From assembly GCA_035516965.1 (NCBI GenBank), contig DATIZR010000028.1:1-41745 (forward strand): DNA of 41,745 bases. The letters run 5' to 3'. Below the pieces are notes generated by a model. It did no database searches, was not told the DNA's origin, and worked only from the letters and a program-made list of their open reading frames with translations. This stretch comes from Nitrospirota bacterium. GTDB lineage: Bacteria; Nitrospirota; UBA9217. This document shows, one piece after another, positions 9,282 to 18,128 of the stretch; position 1 is the first letter of the stretch, and every line of letters starts with the position of its first letter. The translations under genes were made by a program, and so were the position numbers.

Positions 9282-9311
9282 TTGACAATTAAAGTTTGTT
9301 TATGGTATTTT
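9282..9311 (+). promoter_or_regulatory. Sigma-70-like promoter of the receiver-GGDEF gene
   Basis: TTGACA at 9282-9287 and TATTTT at 9306-9311 are separated by 18 bases in an AT-rich island between the outer-membrane gene and the regulator gene. The resulting leader would be about 110 bases long. Confidence 0.5.
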
Positions 9312-9429
9312 TTATGTGTTTCTATTCGCCCCGTGCGCTTTTGAACAGCCTGCCCCCGTCGCCAACACCGCGTTCTTCCGAAGTGACGATGGGAGTGAGG
9401 AATTCGCTGGGGCTTCATGAGCCGATCAC

Positions 9430-10722
9430 ATGCAAAAGCAAACTATCCTGCTTATACAATCTACACTGACGCGGGGAAATGACACCCAGCGCCTCCTTGA
9501 GGGGAACGGCTACAAGGTTTTCGTGAGCGGTTCTGTCCTTACTGCGCTCACAATAACTCGGCAGGAAGTCATCGATCTGATCCTCCTCGATGTTGCGCTC
9601 CCCGACATCGAGGGCCTTGATCTCTGCCATCGGTTCAGGAAGCGGCCTGATACACGCTCCATTCCGATCATCCTGATCACCGCGCGGGGGTATACGCCGG
9701 AGCATATGGCAGACAAAGCGTATGGTCCCGACGATTATCTGGCGAAACCGTACACCGGAAGCGAACTCAGGAACCGCATCGCGTGTGTGCTCAACGGAAA
9801 GACGGTCGCTGTGGAGCAGGATGTGAAACAGCGCCTGAGACCGATGCCGACCGTTGATGCCACACAACAGGGTTCGAACGGGGCAACAATCCAGTTCCCG
9901 GAGCCGCGTCCGGCCCTGATCACCGTGATGCAGCAGACACCCAAGCCGAATCTGAAACTCGTTCCGAATGCGCCGCCGGCCCACCGTTCTCAGCCTGCAT
10001 CAGCAGCGGCACGGAAACGGGAATTGACACCCGAACAAAACGTGAAGCCCGGCCCCTTTCTTCATGCAGTGCCTCCGGCTGACTTGATGCTGATCTCCAA
10101 ACAGGGCCCGGAAGACATTCGAAAACCTGAACCGGCGCCCTCTCACGGACGAGGATCGAATCCGGAAAAACAGTCAGAGTTACATCAGGATAATCGGTCG
10201 CCTCCGATTCTTTCGTTCGCTGGCACGGGAGATACTGTCGACGATCCCGCGACGGGACTGTTCGGGCGTCCACAATTCGAGGCGATGTTTTCTAAGGAGT
10301 TCAAGAGGGCCGTACGCTTTCAACAGCAGATGAGCTGCATGCTGATCAACCTGGACGGTCAGAAGATGATGCGCAGGGCCGACGAAGGCCTGGTTAAGGC
10401 GATCATCGGGCTTGTTCAGAAAACGATACGGGAAGTGGATACCGCTGCGTGGTGGTCTGGAGAAGCCTTCATCGTGCTGCTTCCGAACACGATCCGCAAC
10501 GATGCACTCCAGGCCGCGGCACGGATCCTCGAGGCCGTGGCGAACCACCCGTTTACGTGGCCCGACGCAACGAACGTCACTATGAGCATCGGAGTCGTGG
10601 GTCTGCCCGACCATAAGATCGACAGCGAACAAAAGATGATCGATGCTGCCGATGCGGTCTGCCGGCGGGCCCAGGAGCTGATGGTGCCGCCGCCAATCGA
10701 CATGTCATCCATGAAACGCTGA
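9430..10722 (+). CDS. Response regulator receiver protein with degenerate GGDEF domain
   Basis: A 430-residue cytoplasmic protein. Residues 5-118 form a CheY-like receiver with the phospho-acceptor position Asp54 (ILLDVALPDIEG), Thr84 (ILITAR) and Lys106 (LAKPY). The usual N-terminal acidic pair is missing: the first strand reads ILLIQSTL instead of ILIVDD. A Pro/Gln/Lys-rich linker (about 120-265) leads to a GGDEF fold (about 273-420) with 'DPATGLFGRPQFEAMF' at its start. The signature is SGEAF (343-347) instead of GGDEF/GGEEF, so the catalytic Glu is Ala. The inhibitory RxxD site is kept as R334-E-V-D337 at the correct spacing. The protein is therefore probably not a cyclase but may bind c-di-GMP. 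It has its own promoter and no adjacent kinase gene. No strong SD precedes the ATG. Confidence 0.85.
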   Translation: MQKQTILLIQSTLTRGNDTQRLLEGNGYKVFVSGSVLTALTITRQEVIDLILLDVALPDIEGLDLCHRFRKRPDTRSIPIILITARGYTPEHMADKAYGPDDYLAKPYTGSELRNRIACVLNGKTVAVEQDVKQRLRPMPTVDATQQGSNGATIQFPEPRPALITVMQQTPKPNLKLVPNAPPAHRSQPASAAARKRELTPEQNVKPGPFLHAVPPADLMLISKQGPEDIRKPEPAPSHGRGSNPEKQSELHQDNRSPPILSFAGTGDTVDDPATGLFGRPQFEAMFSKEFKRAVRFQQQMSCMLINLDGQKMMRRADEGLVKAIIGLVQKTIREVDTAAWWSGEAFIVLLPNTIRNDALQAAARILEAVANHPFTWPDATNVTMSIGVVGLPDHKIDSEQKMIDAADAVCRRAQELMVPPPIDMSSMKR

Positions 10723-10899
10723 TCGCCCGGGCCTCCTCCCGCCTTGAGAACGAACGCAAATGATCCCCGTCTTCCTGTACCTGGATCCCTTCCTGCAGTC
10801 TTTCTCGGTCGAACTCACCGTTGGACATTCATAAAGAATGCTGGGCTATTCACGTGACAACACGGGAACGGCTGTCAGACCCGCATGTCCTGCCGTCCT
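10723..10899. other. Convergent intergenic region
   Basis: 177 bases lie between the 3' ends of the receiver-GGDEF gene and ribD. I see no gene, no convincing hairpin with a T-run and no repeat here. Confidence 0.5.
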
Positions 10900-12012
10900 T
10901 TACTCAGCTCTCGTTCCTGGATACCGCGTGTAGCCTTCGATCATCAGGTCGTCGCCGACCTTGCTGCAGGAAAGGTCCCTGAGCCTTACCGCATGAGCAA
11001 GCCTCAGGGGCGACGAACCGCCGACCGAGCAGATCGAATCGCTCCCGGTCATGAGTATCGGGGCTACGAACAGGACGACCTTATCCACGATGCCCGCCTT
11101 CAACGCCGAAGCATTGACCTCGGACCCGCCTTCGATGAGAATGCTCATGATGCCCATCCTGCCCAGCTTCCGCATGAGATCCCGCAGGTCCACGCGGCCG
11201 TTCTTGCTCCTGGCCCGGATAACTTCCGCGCCGGACTTTCGCAGCTTGCCGATCTTGCGTGTCGATCCGGAGAGCGTCGCAAGAACCGTTCTGGCCGGAG
11301 ACTTCTGGGTCAGCACGCGGGCATTCAGCGGGATGCGGAGCGAGCTGTCGACGATGACGCGGACCGGGTCTTTCCCGCCCGGGACCCTGGTAGTGAGCGA
11401 TGGATCATCGCTCAGGACGGTATTGATCCCGACCAGAATGGCATCATGAGAATCGCGAAGCTTGTGTCCTTCCTTGCGGGCCTGCTCTCCGGTGATCCAT
11501 TTCGATTCTCCTGACGAGGTCGCGATCTTGCCATCCAGGGTCTGGGCCAGCTTGAGTGTCACAAAGGGCATGCGCGACGACACATGCTTGACAAAGGCCT
11601 CGTTCAGTTTTTTTGCCTCGGACTCAAGCACGCCCGTCGTAACCTGGATGCCCTCTTTCCTGAGCCGCCGGATGCCGTCTCCGGATACGTTCGGATTGGG
11701 ATCGATCATCGCCACGACGACCCGCTTGATCCCCGTTTCAACAACGAGCGGACAACAGGGGGGCGTTCGCTTGTTCGTATGCGAGCACGGTTCGAGCGTG
11801 ACATACAAGGTCGAGCCTTTTGCCGAAGAGCCGGCTCTCATGAGCGCGTTCGCCTCGGCATGGGGTTCGCCCGCCTTCCGGTGATAGCCCGAGGCGATCA
11901 CCCTGCCGTTCTTGACGATTACGGCGCCGACCATGGGATTCGGACTGGTCCGTCCCCTGGCCTTCTCGGCAATCCGGAGCGCCATGCGCATGTATTTTTC
12001 GTCGGGAATCAT
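10900..12012 (-). CDS. ribD: Riboflavin biosynthesis deaminase/reductase RibD
   Basis: A bifunctional cytoplasmic enzyme of riboflavin synthesis. It deaminates 2,5-diamino-6-ribosylamino-4(3H)-pyrimidinone 5'-phosphate and then reduces the ribosyl side chain with NADPH. The protein has 370 residues. The N-terminal deaminase zinc site is visible as H51-A-E53 and C76...C86 (PCSH and TPPC); the family opening 'RTSPNPMVGAVIV' is at 21-33. The reductase domain starts near residue 145 with 'VTLKLAQTLDGKIA' and ends with 'LIEGGSEVNASAL'. Two ATGs lie in tandem at 12015 and 12012; the AGAGG before them is too close to the first, so 12012 is preferred. The frame is open further upstream, but that extension lacks family similarity. 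The gene stands alone, without ribE, ribBA or ribH, and I see no FMN riboswitch upstream. Confidence 0.95.
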   Translation of the reverse strand: MIPDEKYMRMALRIAEKARGRTSPNPMVGAVIVKNGRVIASGYHRKAGEPHAEANALMRAGSSAKGSTLYVTLEPCSHTNKRTPPCCPLVVETGIKRVVVAMIDPNPNVSGDGIRRLRKEGIQVTTGVLESEAKKLNEAFVKHVSSRMPFVTLKLAQTLDGKIATSSGESKWITGEQARKEGHKLRDSHDAILVGINTVLSDDPSLTTRVPGGKDPVRVIVDSSLRIPLNARVLTQKSPARTVLATLSGSTRKIGKLRKSGAEVIRARSKNGRVDLRDLMRKLGRMGIMSILIEGGSEVNASALKAGIVDKVVLFVAPILMTGSDSICSVGGSSPLRLAHAVRLRDLSCSKVGDDLMIEGYTRYPGTRAE

Positions 12013-12036
12013 CATGACCTCTCTGAACCGCACACC

Positions 12037-12045
12037 AGTATACCA
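12037..12045 (-). promoter_or_regulatory. Extended -10 promoter element of ribD
   Basis: On the minus strand TGGTATACT (TG-N-TATACT) lies about 22 bases before the ribD start. No clear -35 accompanies it. The same class of element occurs before several other genes in the window. Confidence 0.4.
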
Positions 12046-12162
12046 TAAGCCGGGACGGCTGTAAAAGAGCGGACAGAGAAATGGACTTTGAGATCCCCTC
12101 CCTCTGCCCTTGGGATGTACGGTGCGCGAAGGTCGGTGGCTGCCGTAATTCGTTCCGGAGTG

Positions 12163-12171
12163 TGCTATCAT
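12163..12171 (+). promoter_or_regulatory. Extended -10 promoter element of the PEBP gene
   Basis: TGCTATCAT (TG-N-TATCAT) lies 34 bases before the proposed ATG at 12205. No good -35 is present, as expected for extended -10 promoters. Confidence 0.4.
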
Positions 12172-12204
12172 TCAGGTAAGAAGGAAAAAGGAGAACGGGA
12201 ACCC

Positions 12205-12738
12205 ATGCGGGCGACCGACATCGCATTCGTGCTTCAGCTTCTCGCTGTTCACCTTACGGCAGGCACCCTGCCCACGGAGGGTATCGCAATGGAACCGCTT
12301 ACGATCACGAGCCCGGCCTTCAGGACCGGAGAGCTCATCCCGTCAAAGTTCACCTGTGACGGCCAGGATGTGAACCCCGCCCTGGCCATAGGCAATGTCC
12401 CTGCGGGGACGAAGTCCCTGGCGCTCATCATGGATGATCCTGACGCTCCGAACGGCACCTGGGTCCACTGGGTCCTTTGGAACATTGACCCGGCGATGCG
12501 GGAAATCAAGGAGAACAGCGTGCCAGCCGGCGCGAAGCCGGGGACCAATGATTTCCGGAAGACCTCGTACGGCGGCCCCTGTCCTCCTCCGGGAACGCAC
12601 CGTTATTTCTTCAAAATGTATGCATTGGATACCATGCTGGACCTCGGCTCCGGCGCAACGAAGGCGGCTCTGGAGAAGGCGATGAAGGGCCACGTCCTCG
12701 CGCAGGGGGAACTGATGGGCCGGTACAAGCGGAGATAA
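12205..12738 (+). CDS. YbhB/YbcL-type phosphatidylethanolamine-binding (PEBP) family protein
   Basis: A bacterial homologue of Raf kinase inhibitor/PEBP, a single beta-sandwich that binds anionic ligands; the physiological role in bacteria is not settled. The PEBP signatures are 'SLALIMDDPDAPNGTWVHWVLWNI' and 'GGPCPPPGTHRYFFKMYALD'. The family opening 'ITSPAFRTGELIPSKFTCDG' begins just after residue 30. From the ATG at 12205 (AAGGAG 11 bases upstream) the product is 177 residues with a weak signal-peptide-like start (IAFVLQLLAVHLTAG), implying export. An in-frame ATG at 12289 has a better-spaced SD (GGAGGG) and would give a 149-residue cytoplasmic form. Both starts could be used. It is convergent with ppdK. 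Confidence 0.88.
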   Translation: MRATDIAFVLQLLAVHLTAGTLPTEGIAMEPLTITSPAFRTGELIPSKFTCDGQDVNPALAIGNVPAGTKSLALIMDDPDAPNGTWVHWVLWNIDPAMREIKENSVPAGAKPGTNDFRKTSYGGPCPPPGTHRYFFKMYALDTMLDLGSGATKAALEKAMKGHVLAQGELMGRYKRR

Positions 12739-12813
12739 CCGCTTCCCCGGACGCCATTGCCTATCAGGGGCTCGTCCGCTCGTTGAATTCCTTGCGGCCG
12801 CAGTTTTTCTCCA

Positions 12814-12839
12814 TTCGCGTCTGTCCGCGTCTGATCCGG
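12814..12839. repeat. Fragment of dispersed intergenic repeat
   Basis: The segment contains CGCGTCTG twice (12816-12823 and 12826-12833) followed by ATCCGG. It resembles the 'tccgtgttcatccgtgg' family seen elsewhere in the window. It lies in the 3' spacer between the PEBP gene and ppdK. Confidence 0.35.
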
Positions 12840-12884
12840 TTTTTCGCCGCGCCCCTTCGCCTCCGTGGCACATCCTTTTCATGA

Positions 12885-12916
12885 ACAAAAAAAGGGCGGC
12901 TTATTCAGCCGCCCTT
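12885..12916 (-). terminator. Intrinsic terminator of ppdK
   Basis: A perfect 10-bp stem (AAGGGCGGCT at 12892-12901 with AGCCGCCCTT at 12907-12916) and a 5-base loop. On the minus strand it is followed by an uninterrupted run of T residues. It lies 24 bases after the ppdK stop. Confidence 0.9.
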
Positions 12917-12940
12917 CGATCCATTTCCTGCACGCATCGC

Positions 12941-15625
12941 TTACTTCGATACCGATCCGCCCACTCCCTTTTCCTTGAGCTTGGCATGGGCCGCCGCGAG
13001 CCGCGCAATCGGCACGCGGAAGGGGGAGCAACTCACATAGTTGAGCCCGGTCTTGTAGCAGAACTCGACGCTGACCGGATCGCCGCCATGTTCGCCGCAG
13101 ATGCCGACCTTGAGGTTGGGCCTGGTCTTGCGGCCTTTCTCGACGCCCATTCTGACAAGGACGCCCACGCCTTCCTGGTCCAGGGTCTGGAAGGGGTCCT
13201 TCTCGAGGATATTGTTCTCCGTGTAGTAGCCGATGAATTTGCCGGCATCGTCGCGGCTGAAGCCGAAGGTGGTCTGGGTCAGGTCATTCGTGCCGAAAGA
13301 GAAGAACTCGGCCTCCTTCGCGATCTCGTCGGCGATGACGGCCGCGCGAGGCAGCTCGATCATGGTGCCGATCAGATACTCTACCCTCACGCCCTTCTTC
13401 TCCATCACCTCTTCGGCGGTCTTCTTGATCAGTTCCTTCTGGTTCTGGAGCTCCTTCTTGATGCCCACGAGCGGCACCATGATCTCGGGTACCACCTTCT
13501 TGCCCTTCTTGACGACCTCGCAGGCCGCCTCGATGATGGCCCGCGTCTGCATGCGCGTGATCTCCGGAAAGACGATGCCGAGGCGGCAGCCGCGGTGGCC
13601 GAGCATGGGGTTCAGCTCATGGAGCGCCTCGACGCGCTGGAGCAGCTTCTCCTTCTTCGTGATCGACGCTTGGGGCGCCTTCTTGGCCTGCATCACCGCG
13701 ACTTCGACCATGAGGTCCTCGCGCTTCGGCAGGAATTCATGGAGCGGCGGGTCGAGGAGGCGCACGGTGACCGGGTACCCGTCCATGGTCTCGAAGAGGC
13801 CCTTGAAATCCGAACGCTGCATGGGCAGGAGCTTGGCCAGCGCCTTCTCGCGCGCTTCCGTGGTATCGGCGAGGATCATCTGCTGCACGATGGGCAGGCG
13901 CTCCTCGGCGAAGAACATGTGCTCCGTGCGGCAGAGCCCGATGCCCTCGGCGCCGAACTGGCGTGCCATCTTGGCGTCGCGCGGGATGTCCGCGTTCGCC
14001 CGGACGCCCATGGTCCTGATCCCGTCGACCCATTGCATGAGCGTTCCGAAGTCGCCGCTCACCTCGGGGTCCTTGGTCGGCACCTTGCCGAGAATGACGC
14101 GGCCCGTGCCGCCGTCGATCGTGATGTAATCGCCCACCTTGACCGTGTGTTTCCCGACGGTGAATCTCTCGGCCTTGAGGTCGACCTTGACGGACTCGCA
14201 GCCGGCCACGCAGGGCTTGCCCATGCCGCGGGCCACGACCGCCGCGTGGGAGGTCATGCCGCCGCGTGCCGTCAGGATGCCCTTTGCCGCGTCCATACCG
14301 TGAATGTCGTCGGGCGTCGTTTCAGGCCTGACCAGGATGACCGGGCGCTTCTTGGCCCACTTCACGGCCTCGTCTGCAGTGAAGACCGCCGTCCCGGAAG
14401 CGGCGCCGGGAGACGCGGGTAGGCCCTTGGCGATCACCGTTATCTTCGCCTTGGGATCGATGATCGGATGGAGCAGCTGGTCCAGCGAGGCGGGCTCGAC
14501 GCGGAGCACGGCCTCCTCCTTGGAGATGAGGCCCTCGCTCACCATGTCAACAGCGATCTTGATCGCCGCCTGGGCGGTGCGCTTTCCCGTGCGGGTCTGG
14601 AGCATGAAGAGCTTGCCTTCCTGCACGGTGAACTCAAAGTCCTGCACATCACGGTAGTGCTTCTCGAGCCGTGACGTGATGTCCCGGAGCTGCCGGTATA
14701 CCTGGGGCATCTCCTTCTCGAGGTCAGCGATCGGGTGGGGCGTCCGGATGCCGGCCACCACGTCCTCGCCCTGGGCGTTCGTCAGGTACTCGCCGTAGAA
14801 CTCCTTGGCGCCCGTGGAAGGGTCCCGCGTGAAGCCCACGCCCGTCGCCGACGTATCGCCCATGTTGCCGAACACCATGGCCTGAACGTTCACGGCCGTT
14901 CCGAGATTTCCCGGGATGTCGTTCAGCTTGCGGTAGGTGATGGCGCGCGGATTGTTCCATGAGCCGAAGACCGCGTCCCTGGCCATCATGAGCTGCTCCC
15001 AGGGATCCTGCGGGAACTCGCGCTTCGTAATCTGCTTCACCTTTGTTTTGAACTTGTCGACGAGCCCCTTCAGGTCCTCGGCGTTCAGATCGATGTCGAG
15101 GCTCACCCGCTTCTTTTTCTTGACTTCGTGGATGATGTGCTCGAACTGGTCCTTCTCGATGCCCATCACCACGTTCCCGAACATCTGGATGAACCGGCGG
15201 TAGGCGTCCCAGGCAAACCGCTCGTTGCCGGTCCTTCGGATCAGACCCTGGATGGTCTGGTTGTTCAAGCCCAGGTTCAGAACCGTGTCCATCATGCCCG
15301 GCATGGAGAACTTCGAGCCCGAGCGTACCGACACCAGCAGCGGGCGGGCGGTGTCGCCGAACAGGAAGCTTCCGCTCAGCGCGTTCTCGACCTTCTTCAT
15401 GTACTCGCGCATTTCCCCGTCAAGGCCGTTGGGCACCTTCTTGCCCAGCTCATAGAAGAGGTTGCAGACCTCGGTGGTGATCGTAAAGCCCGGAGGCACG
15501 GGAACTCCGGCGTTGGTCATCTCCGCGAGGCCGGCGCCTTTCCCGCCGAGCTGGTCTTTCATCGCCCCCGTCCCGTCAGCTTTTCCGCTGCCGAAAAAAT
15601 ATACGTATTTCTTCGCCGTAGCCAT
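12941..15625 (-). CDS. ppdK: Pyruvate, phosphate dikinase
   Basis: An 894-residue cytoplasmic enzyme that interconverts pyruvate + ATP + Pi and PEP + AMP + PPi, at the pyruvate/PEP node of gluconeogenesis or PPi-linked glycolysis. It is full length for the family. The N-terminal ATP-grasp domain starts 'KYVYFFGSGKADG' and includes 'LGGKGAGLAEM'. The swivelling phosphohistidine domain carries the catalytic His460 in 'GGMTSHAAVVARGMGKP'. The C-terminal PEP/pyruvate barrel includes 'GIGLCRTEHMFF', 'GHRGCRLGI' and 'SFGTNDLTQTTFGFSRDD'. The start is supported by GGGAGGG upstream on the minus strand. The gene follows glyS in the same direction after 135 bases and ends at a strong terminator. The glyQ-glyS-ppdK order also occurs in Geobacter-like bacteria. 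Confidence 0.97.
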   Translation of the reverse strand: MATAKKYVYFFGSGKADGTGAMKDQLGGKGAGLAEMTNAGVPVPPGFTITTEVCNLFYELGKKVPNGLDGEMREYMKKVENALSGSFLFGDTARPLLVSVRSGSKFSMPGMMDTVLNLGLNNQTIQGLIRRTGNERFAWDAYRRFIQMFGNVVMGIEKDQFEHIIHEVKKKKRVSLDIDLNAEDLKGLVDKFKTKVKQITKREFPQDPWEQLMMARDAVFGSWNNPRAITYRKLNDIPGNLGTAVNVQAMVFGNMGDTSATGVGFTRDPSTGAKEFYGEYLTNAQGEDVVAGIRTPHPIADLEKEMPQVYRQLRDITSRLEKHYRDVQDFEFTVQEGKLFMLQTRTGKRTAQAAIKIAVDMVSEGLISKEEAVLRVEPASLDQLLHPIIDPKAKITVIAKGLPASPGAASGTAVFTADEAVKWAKKRPVILVRPETTPDDIHGMDAAKGILTARGGMTSHAAVVARGMGKPCVAGCESVKVDLKAERFTVGKHTVKVGDYITIDGGTGRVILGKVPTKDPEVSGDFGTLMQWVDGIRTMGVRANADIPRDAKMARQFGAEGIGLCRTEHMFFAEERLPIVQQMILADTTEAREKALAKLLPMQRSDFKGLFETMDGYPVTVRLLDPPLHEFLPKREDLMVEVAVMQAKKAPQASITKKEKLLQRVEALHELNPMLGHRGCRLGIVFPEITRMQTRAIIEAACEVVKKGKKVVPEIMVPLVGIKKELQNQKELIKKTAEEVMEKKGVRVEYLIGTMIELPRAAVIADEIAKEAEFFSFGTNDLTQTTFGFSRDDAGKFIGYYTENNILEKDPFQTLDQEGVGVLVRMGVEKGRKTRPNLKVGICGEHGGDPVSVEFCYKTGLNYVSCSPFRVPIARLAAAHAKLKEKGVGGSVSK

Positions 15626-15726
15626 GTGACTGTCCCTCCCTGGAAATAGTTAGCAACCGCAGACGAACTCAGCAAGACAGAAAATCAACAAAGCTTCCTG
15701 GGAATCCCTTTTGTCGACATCCCTGC

Positions 15727-15749
15727 TTATCCGTGTTCATCCATGATTA
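15727..15749. repeat. Dispersed repeat copy between glyS and ppdK
   Basis: TTATCCGTGTTCATCCATG followed by ATTA matches the copies at 18051-18073 and 18099-18119 with few differences. It lies in the spacer just after the glyS stop. Confidence 0.6.
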
Positions 15750-15760
15750 CCATAGATGAT

Positions 15761-17839
15761 CTATTTTTCTTCCGTGCTCAACACGAGCCGTGAGAAATCG
15801 GCGATCCCCGAGAACAGGCCCGTGATGCCCGCGAGGAGCGCCAGGCGGTTGTTCTTCACGTCAGCGTCCTTGTCCATGACCATCACCGTGTCAAAGAAGG
15901 AGTCAACGTGCCTGCGGAGCGATGCGATGTCCGTCAGGGCGCCGCGAAAATCAAGATCCGCCGTCTTCTCCTTCACCTGGTCCCTGATCTGCATGAACGC
16001 CTCGTAGAGCGCTTTCTCCGCATCGAGCTTGAGCAGGCTCTTCTTGACGGCGCCCTCGAAGGGCCTGGGAAGAATATTCCCGGCGCGCTTGAGCGCCGTG
16101 ACGAGGGGCTGATAATCTTCCGACGTCCTGAGCGCATCGAGGGCCCTCACCTTCTCGCGCCCGATTAGAGGGTCGTCAAAATCAACGGATAAGGCGGCAT
16201 CCACGACGTCTGAGCGGAATCCCTCGGAAGCAAGCAGGCCGGCCAGCCGCTGACGAATGAAGTCGAGCGTGTCCGCCGCGATCTTTACCGCATCCTGTTT
16301 TTTCGCGCCATATGCTCTTATCGACTCGCCAACAAGTCCCTTGAGCGACAGCCGGAGTCCGCGATCGAACAGCATGTTCAGGATCGCAACGGACTGTCGG
16401 CGCAGCCCATAGGGGTCCATGGACCCGCTCGGTATGAGCCCCGCGGAGAAGCAGCCGGTGATCGTGTCGATCCGGTCGGCAATGCCGACGCAGACGCCTT
16501 CCAGCGATGAAGGCAACCGGTCCCCTGCGGAGCGCGGAAGATAATGCTCCAGGATCGCTTCCGCCGTGCGCGGGTCCTCGTCCGAACGCAGCGCATACTC
16601 CCTGCCCATCACGCCCTGAAGCTTGGGGAACTCCCCGACAACGCCGGTCAACAGGTCCGCCTTGCAGAGATGAGCAGCCCGCTGGGCGACTGCGTGGTCG
16701 GCCTTGAACAGGCGGGCAAGGTACACCGCCAGCGTCATGATGCGCTCCGTCTTGTCATAGAGCGTGCCGAGCTTTTCCTGGTAGGTGACCTTCTTCAGCC
16801 CCTCGACGCGGTCCTCGAGCGAATGCTGCAGGTCATGGTCGAAGAAGTATGCCGCATCGGAAAGACGGGCTGCGAGCACGCGTTCGTTCCCGGCACGGAC
16901 TACCTCCATATCCTCGGCGCGCGTGTTGCTGATCGTGATGAAGCAGGGCAGCAGGCTGCCCTGTCCGTCGATAACGCTGAAATACCGCTGGTGTTCGCGC
17001 ATCGCGGTGATCAGGACATCCTTCGGCACCCGGAGATAGTCCTTATTGAAGCCCCCCATGACGGCAACGGGATATTCCACGAGATTCGCCACCTCGTCGA
17101 GGAGGCCCGGATCGTCGAGCACGGCACCGCCCTTTGATTCTGCGAGCTCCCTGACCTGCTTCATGATGCGCTGTTTTCGCACTTCCGGATCGATCACTAT
17201 GTAGTTCGGCTCGGTCTGCAGCTGGTAGGACTTGAAATCCTTAACGAGGAACGCGCCCGGGCTCATGAACCGGTGGCCGCGCGAGACGTTGCCGGACTTG
17301 ATCCCGTTCAGCTGAAAATCTATTATCGAACCGCCCCAGAGGGCAAGGACCCAGTGGATCGGTCGTGCGAACCGGATGTCCTTGTCCATCCAGCGCATGC
17401 TCTTGGGGAACGGGATTGAGAGAATGAACCCCGGCAGCGCCTGCCTGAGCCAGTCCGCCGTGTCTCCGCCCTTCTCATCGATCCGTGCGGCCAGGTATTC
17501 ACCCTTGTCCGTCGTTTTTACGGAAAGGGACTCCACGGGGACGCCGTTCTTCTCGGCAAAGACCTGGGCGGCCCTGGTCGGCCTGCCCTCGGCGTCAAAA
17601 GCGATCTTCCGGGGAGGCCCCACGACCTCTCTTGAGACGTCATCCTGCTGCTCACCGAGTTCGGGAGCGTACAGGACGAGACGGCGCGGCGTGCCGTATG
17701 CCTTGATCTCTCCGCCCGGAGATACGCGGCCCGAAGCAAGAAGCGCGGCAAAGAGCTCTTTCATCTTCAGGAGGGCCGGCTCGATGAACCGCGACGGGAT
17801 CTCCTCGGTGCCGATCTCTAATAAGAATTCTTTAGCCAA
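15761..17839 (-). CDS. glyS: Glycine--tRNA ligase beta subunit
   Basis: A 692-residue beta subunit of the bacterial alpha2beta2 glycyl-tRNA synthetase, which charges tRNA-Gly. The opening 'EFLLEIGTEEIPSRFI' is the family hallmark. The HD-like region includes 'SDAAYFFDHDLQHSLEDRVEGLKKVTYQEKLGTL', and 'GVCVGIADRIDTITGCFSAGLIPSGSMDPYGLRRQ' is the conserved central motif. The C-terminal anticodon-binding DALR-like part ends 'NRLALLAGITGLFSGIADFSRLVLS'. The start ATG at 17839 has GGAG 6 bases upstream. It is read after glyQ, but the two are separated by an unusually long 289-base repeat-containing spacer. Confidence 0.97.
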   Translation of the reverse strand: MAKEFLLEIGTEEIPSRFIEPALLKMKELFAALLASGRVSPGGEIKAYGTPRRLVLYAPELGEQQDDVSREVVGPPRKIAFDAEGRPTRAAQVFAEKNGVPVESLSVKTTDKGEYLAARIDEKGGDTADWLRQALPGFILSIPFPKSMRWMDKDIRFARPIHWVLALWGGSIIDFQLNGIKSGNVSRGHRFMSPGAFLVKDFKSYQLQTEPNYIVIDPEVRKQRIMKQVRELAESKGGAVLDDPGLLDEVANLVEYPVAVMGGFNKDYLRVPKDVLITAMREHQRYFSVIDGQGSLLPCFITISNTRAEDMEVVRAGNERVLAARLSDAAYFFDHDLQHSLEDRVEGLKKVTYQEKLGTLYDKTERIMTLAVYLARLFKADHAVAQRAAHLCKADLLTGVVGEFPKLQGVMGREYALRSDEDPRTAEAILEHYLPRSAGDRLPSSLEGVCVGIADRIDTITGCFSAGLIPSGSMDPYGLRRQSVAILNMLFDRGLRLSLKGLVGESIRAYGAKKQDAVKIAADTLDFIRQRLAGLLASEGFRSDVVDAALSVDFDDPLIGREKVRALDALRTSEDYQPLVTALKRAGNILPRPFEGAVKKSLLKLDAEKALYEAFMQIRDQVKEKTADLDFRGALTDIASLRRHVDSFFDTVMVMDKDADVKNNRLALLAGITGLFSGIADFSRLVLSTEEK

Positions 17840-17865
17840 GATAACTCCAGATCAATAGCTACGGA

Positions 17866-18119
17866 AACCACGGATGAACACGGCAAGGCGAAAACCGATT
17901 TATAATCACAGATGAACACAGGTTAACACAGATTTTAAAAAGACATACGATAAGTCAGGAACAAACGTTATTTATCATTACAGGTCAACACGGATTAACA
18001 AAGGAGACGGTATAAAGAACCACTAACATGTCACATCTGATCTATTGCTTTTATCCGTGTTCATCTGTGGTAAAAAAAATTTATGATTCATTTCTTTAAC
18101 CGTGTTCATCCGTGGTTAT
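17866..18119. repeat. Cluster of dispersed repeats forming a perfect 18-bp inverted repeat
   Basis: The spacer between glyQ and glyS holds five related elements. AACCACGGATGAACACGG (17866-17883), a double copy at 17905-17934 and one at 17982-18000 point one way. TATCCGTGTTCATCTGTGG (within 18051-18073) and CCGTGTTCATCCGTGGTT (18100-18117) point the other way. The outermost copies are perfect 18-base reverse complements 216 bases apart. The remaining sequence is AT-rich and has no credible gene. Confidence 0.75.
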
Positions 18120-18128
18120 ACCCGTTCT

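Noticed and set aside
9417-9432. ATG at 9417 as start of the receiver-GGDEF gene
   Set aside because: It is in a different frame and stops after about 20 codons.
12881-14422. Long open frame (513 codons) on the plus strand opposite ppdK
   Set aside because: Its product is His/Asp/Leu/Arg-rich low-complexity sequence mirroring the codons of ppdK. It is an antisense by-product of high GC.
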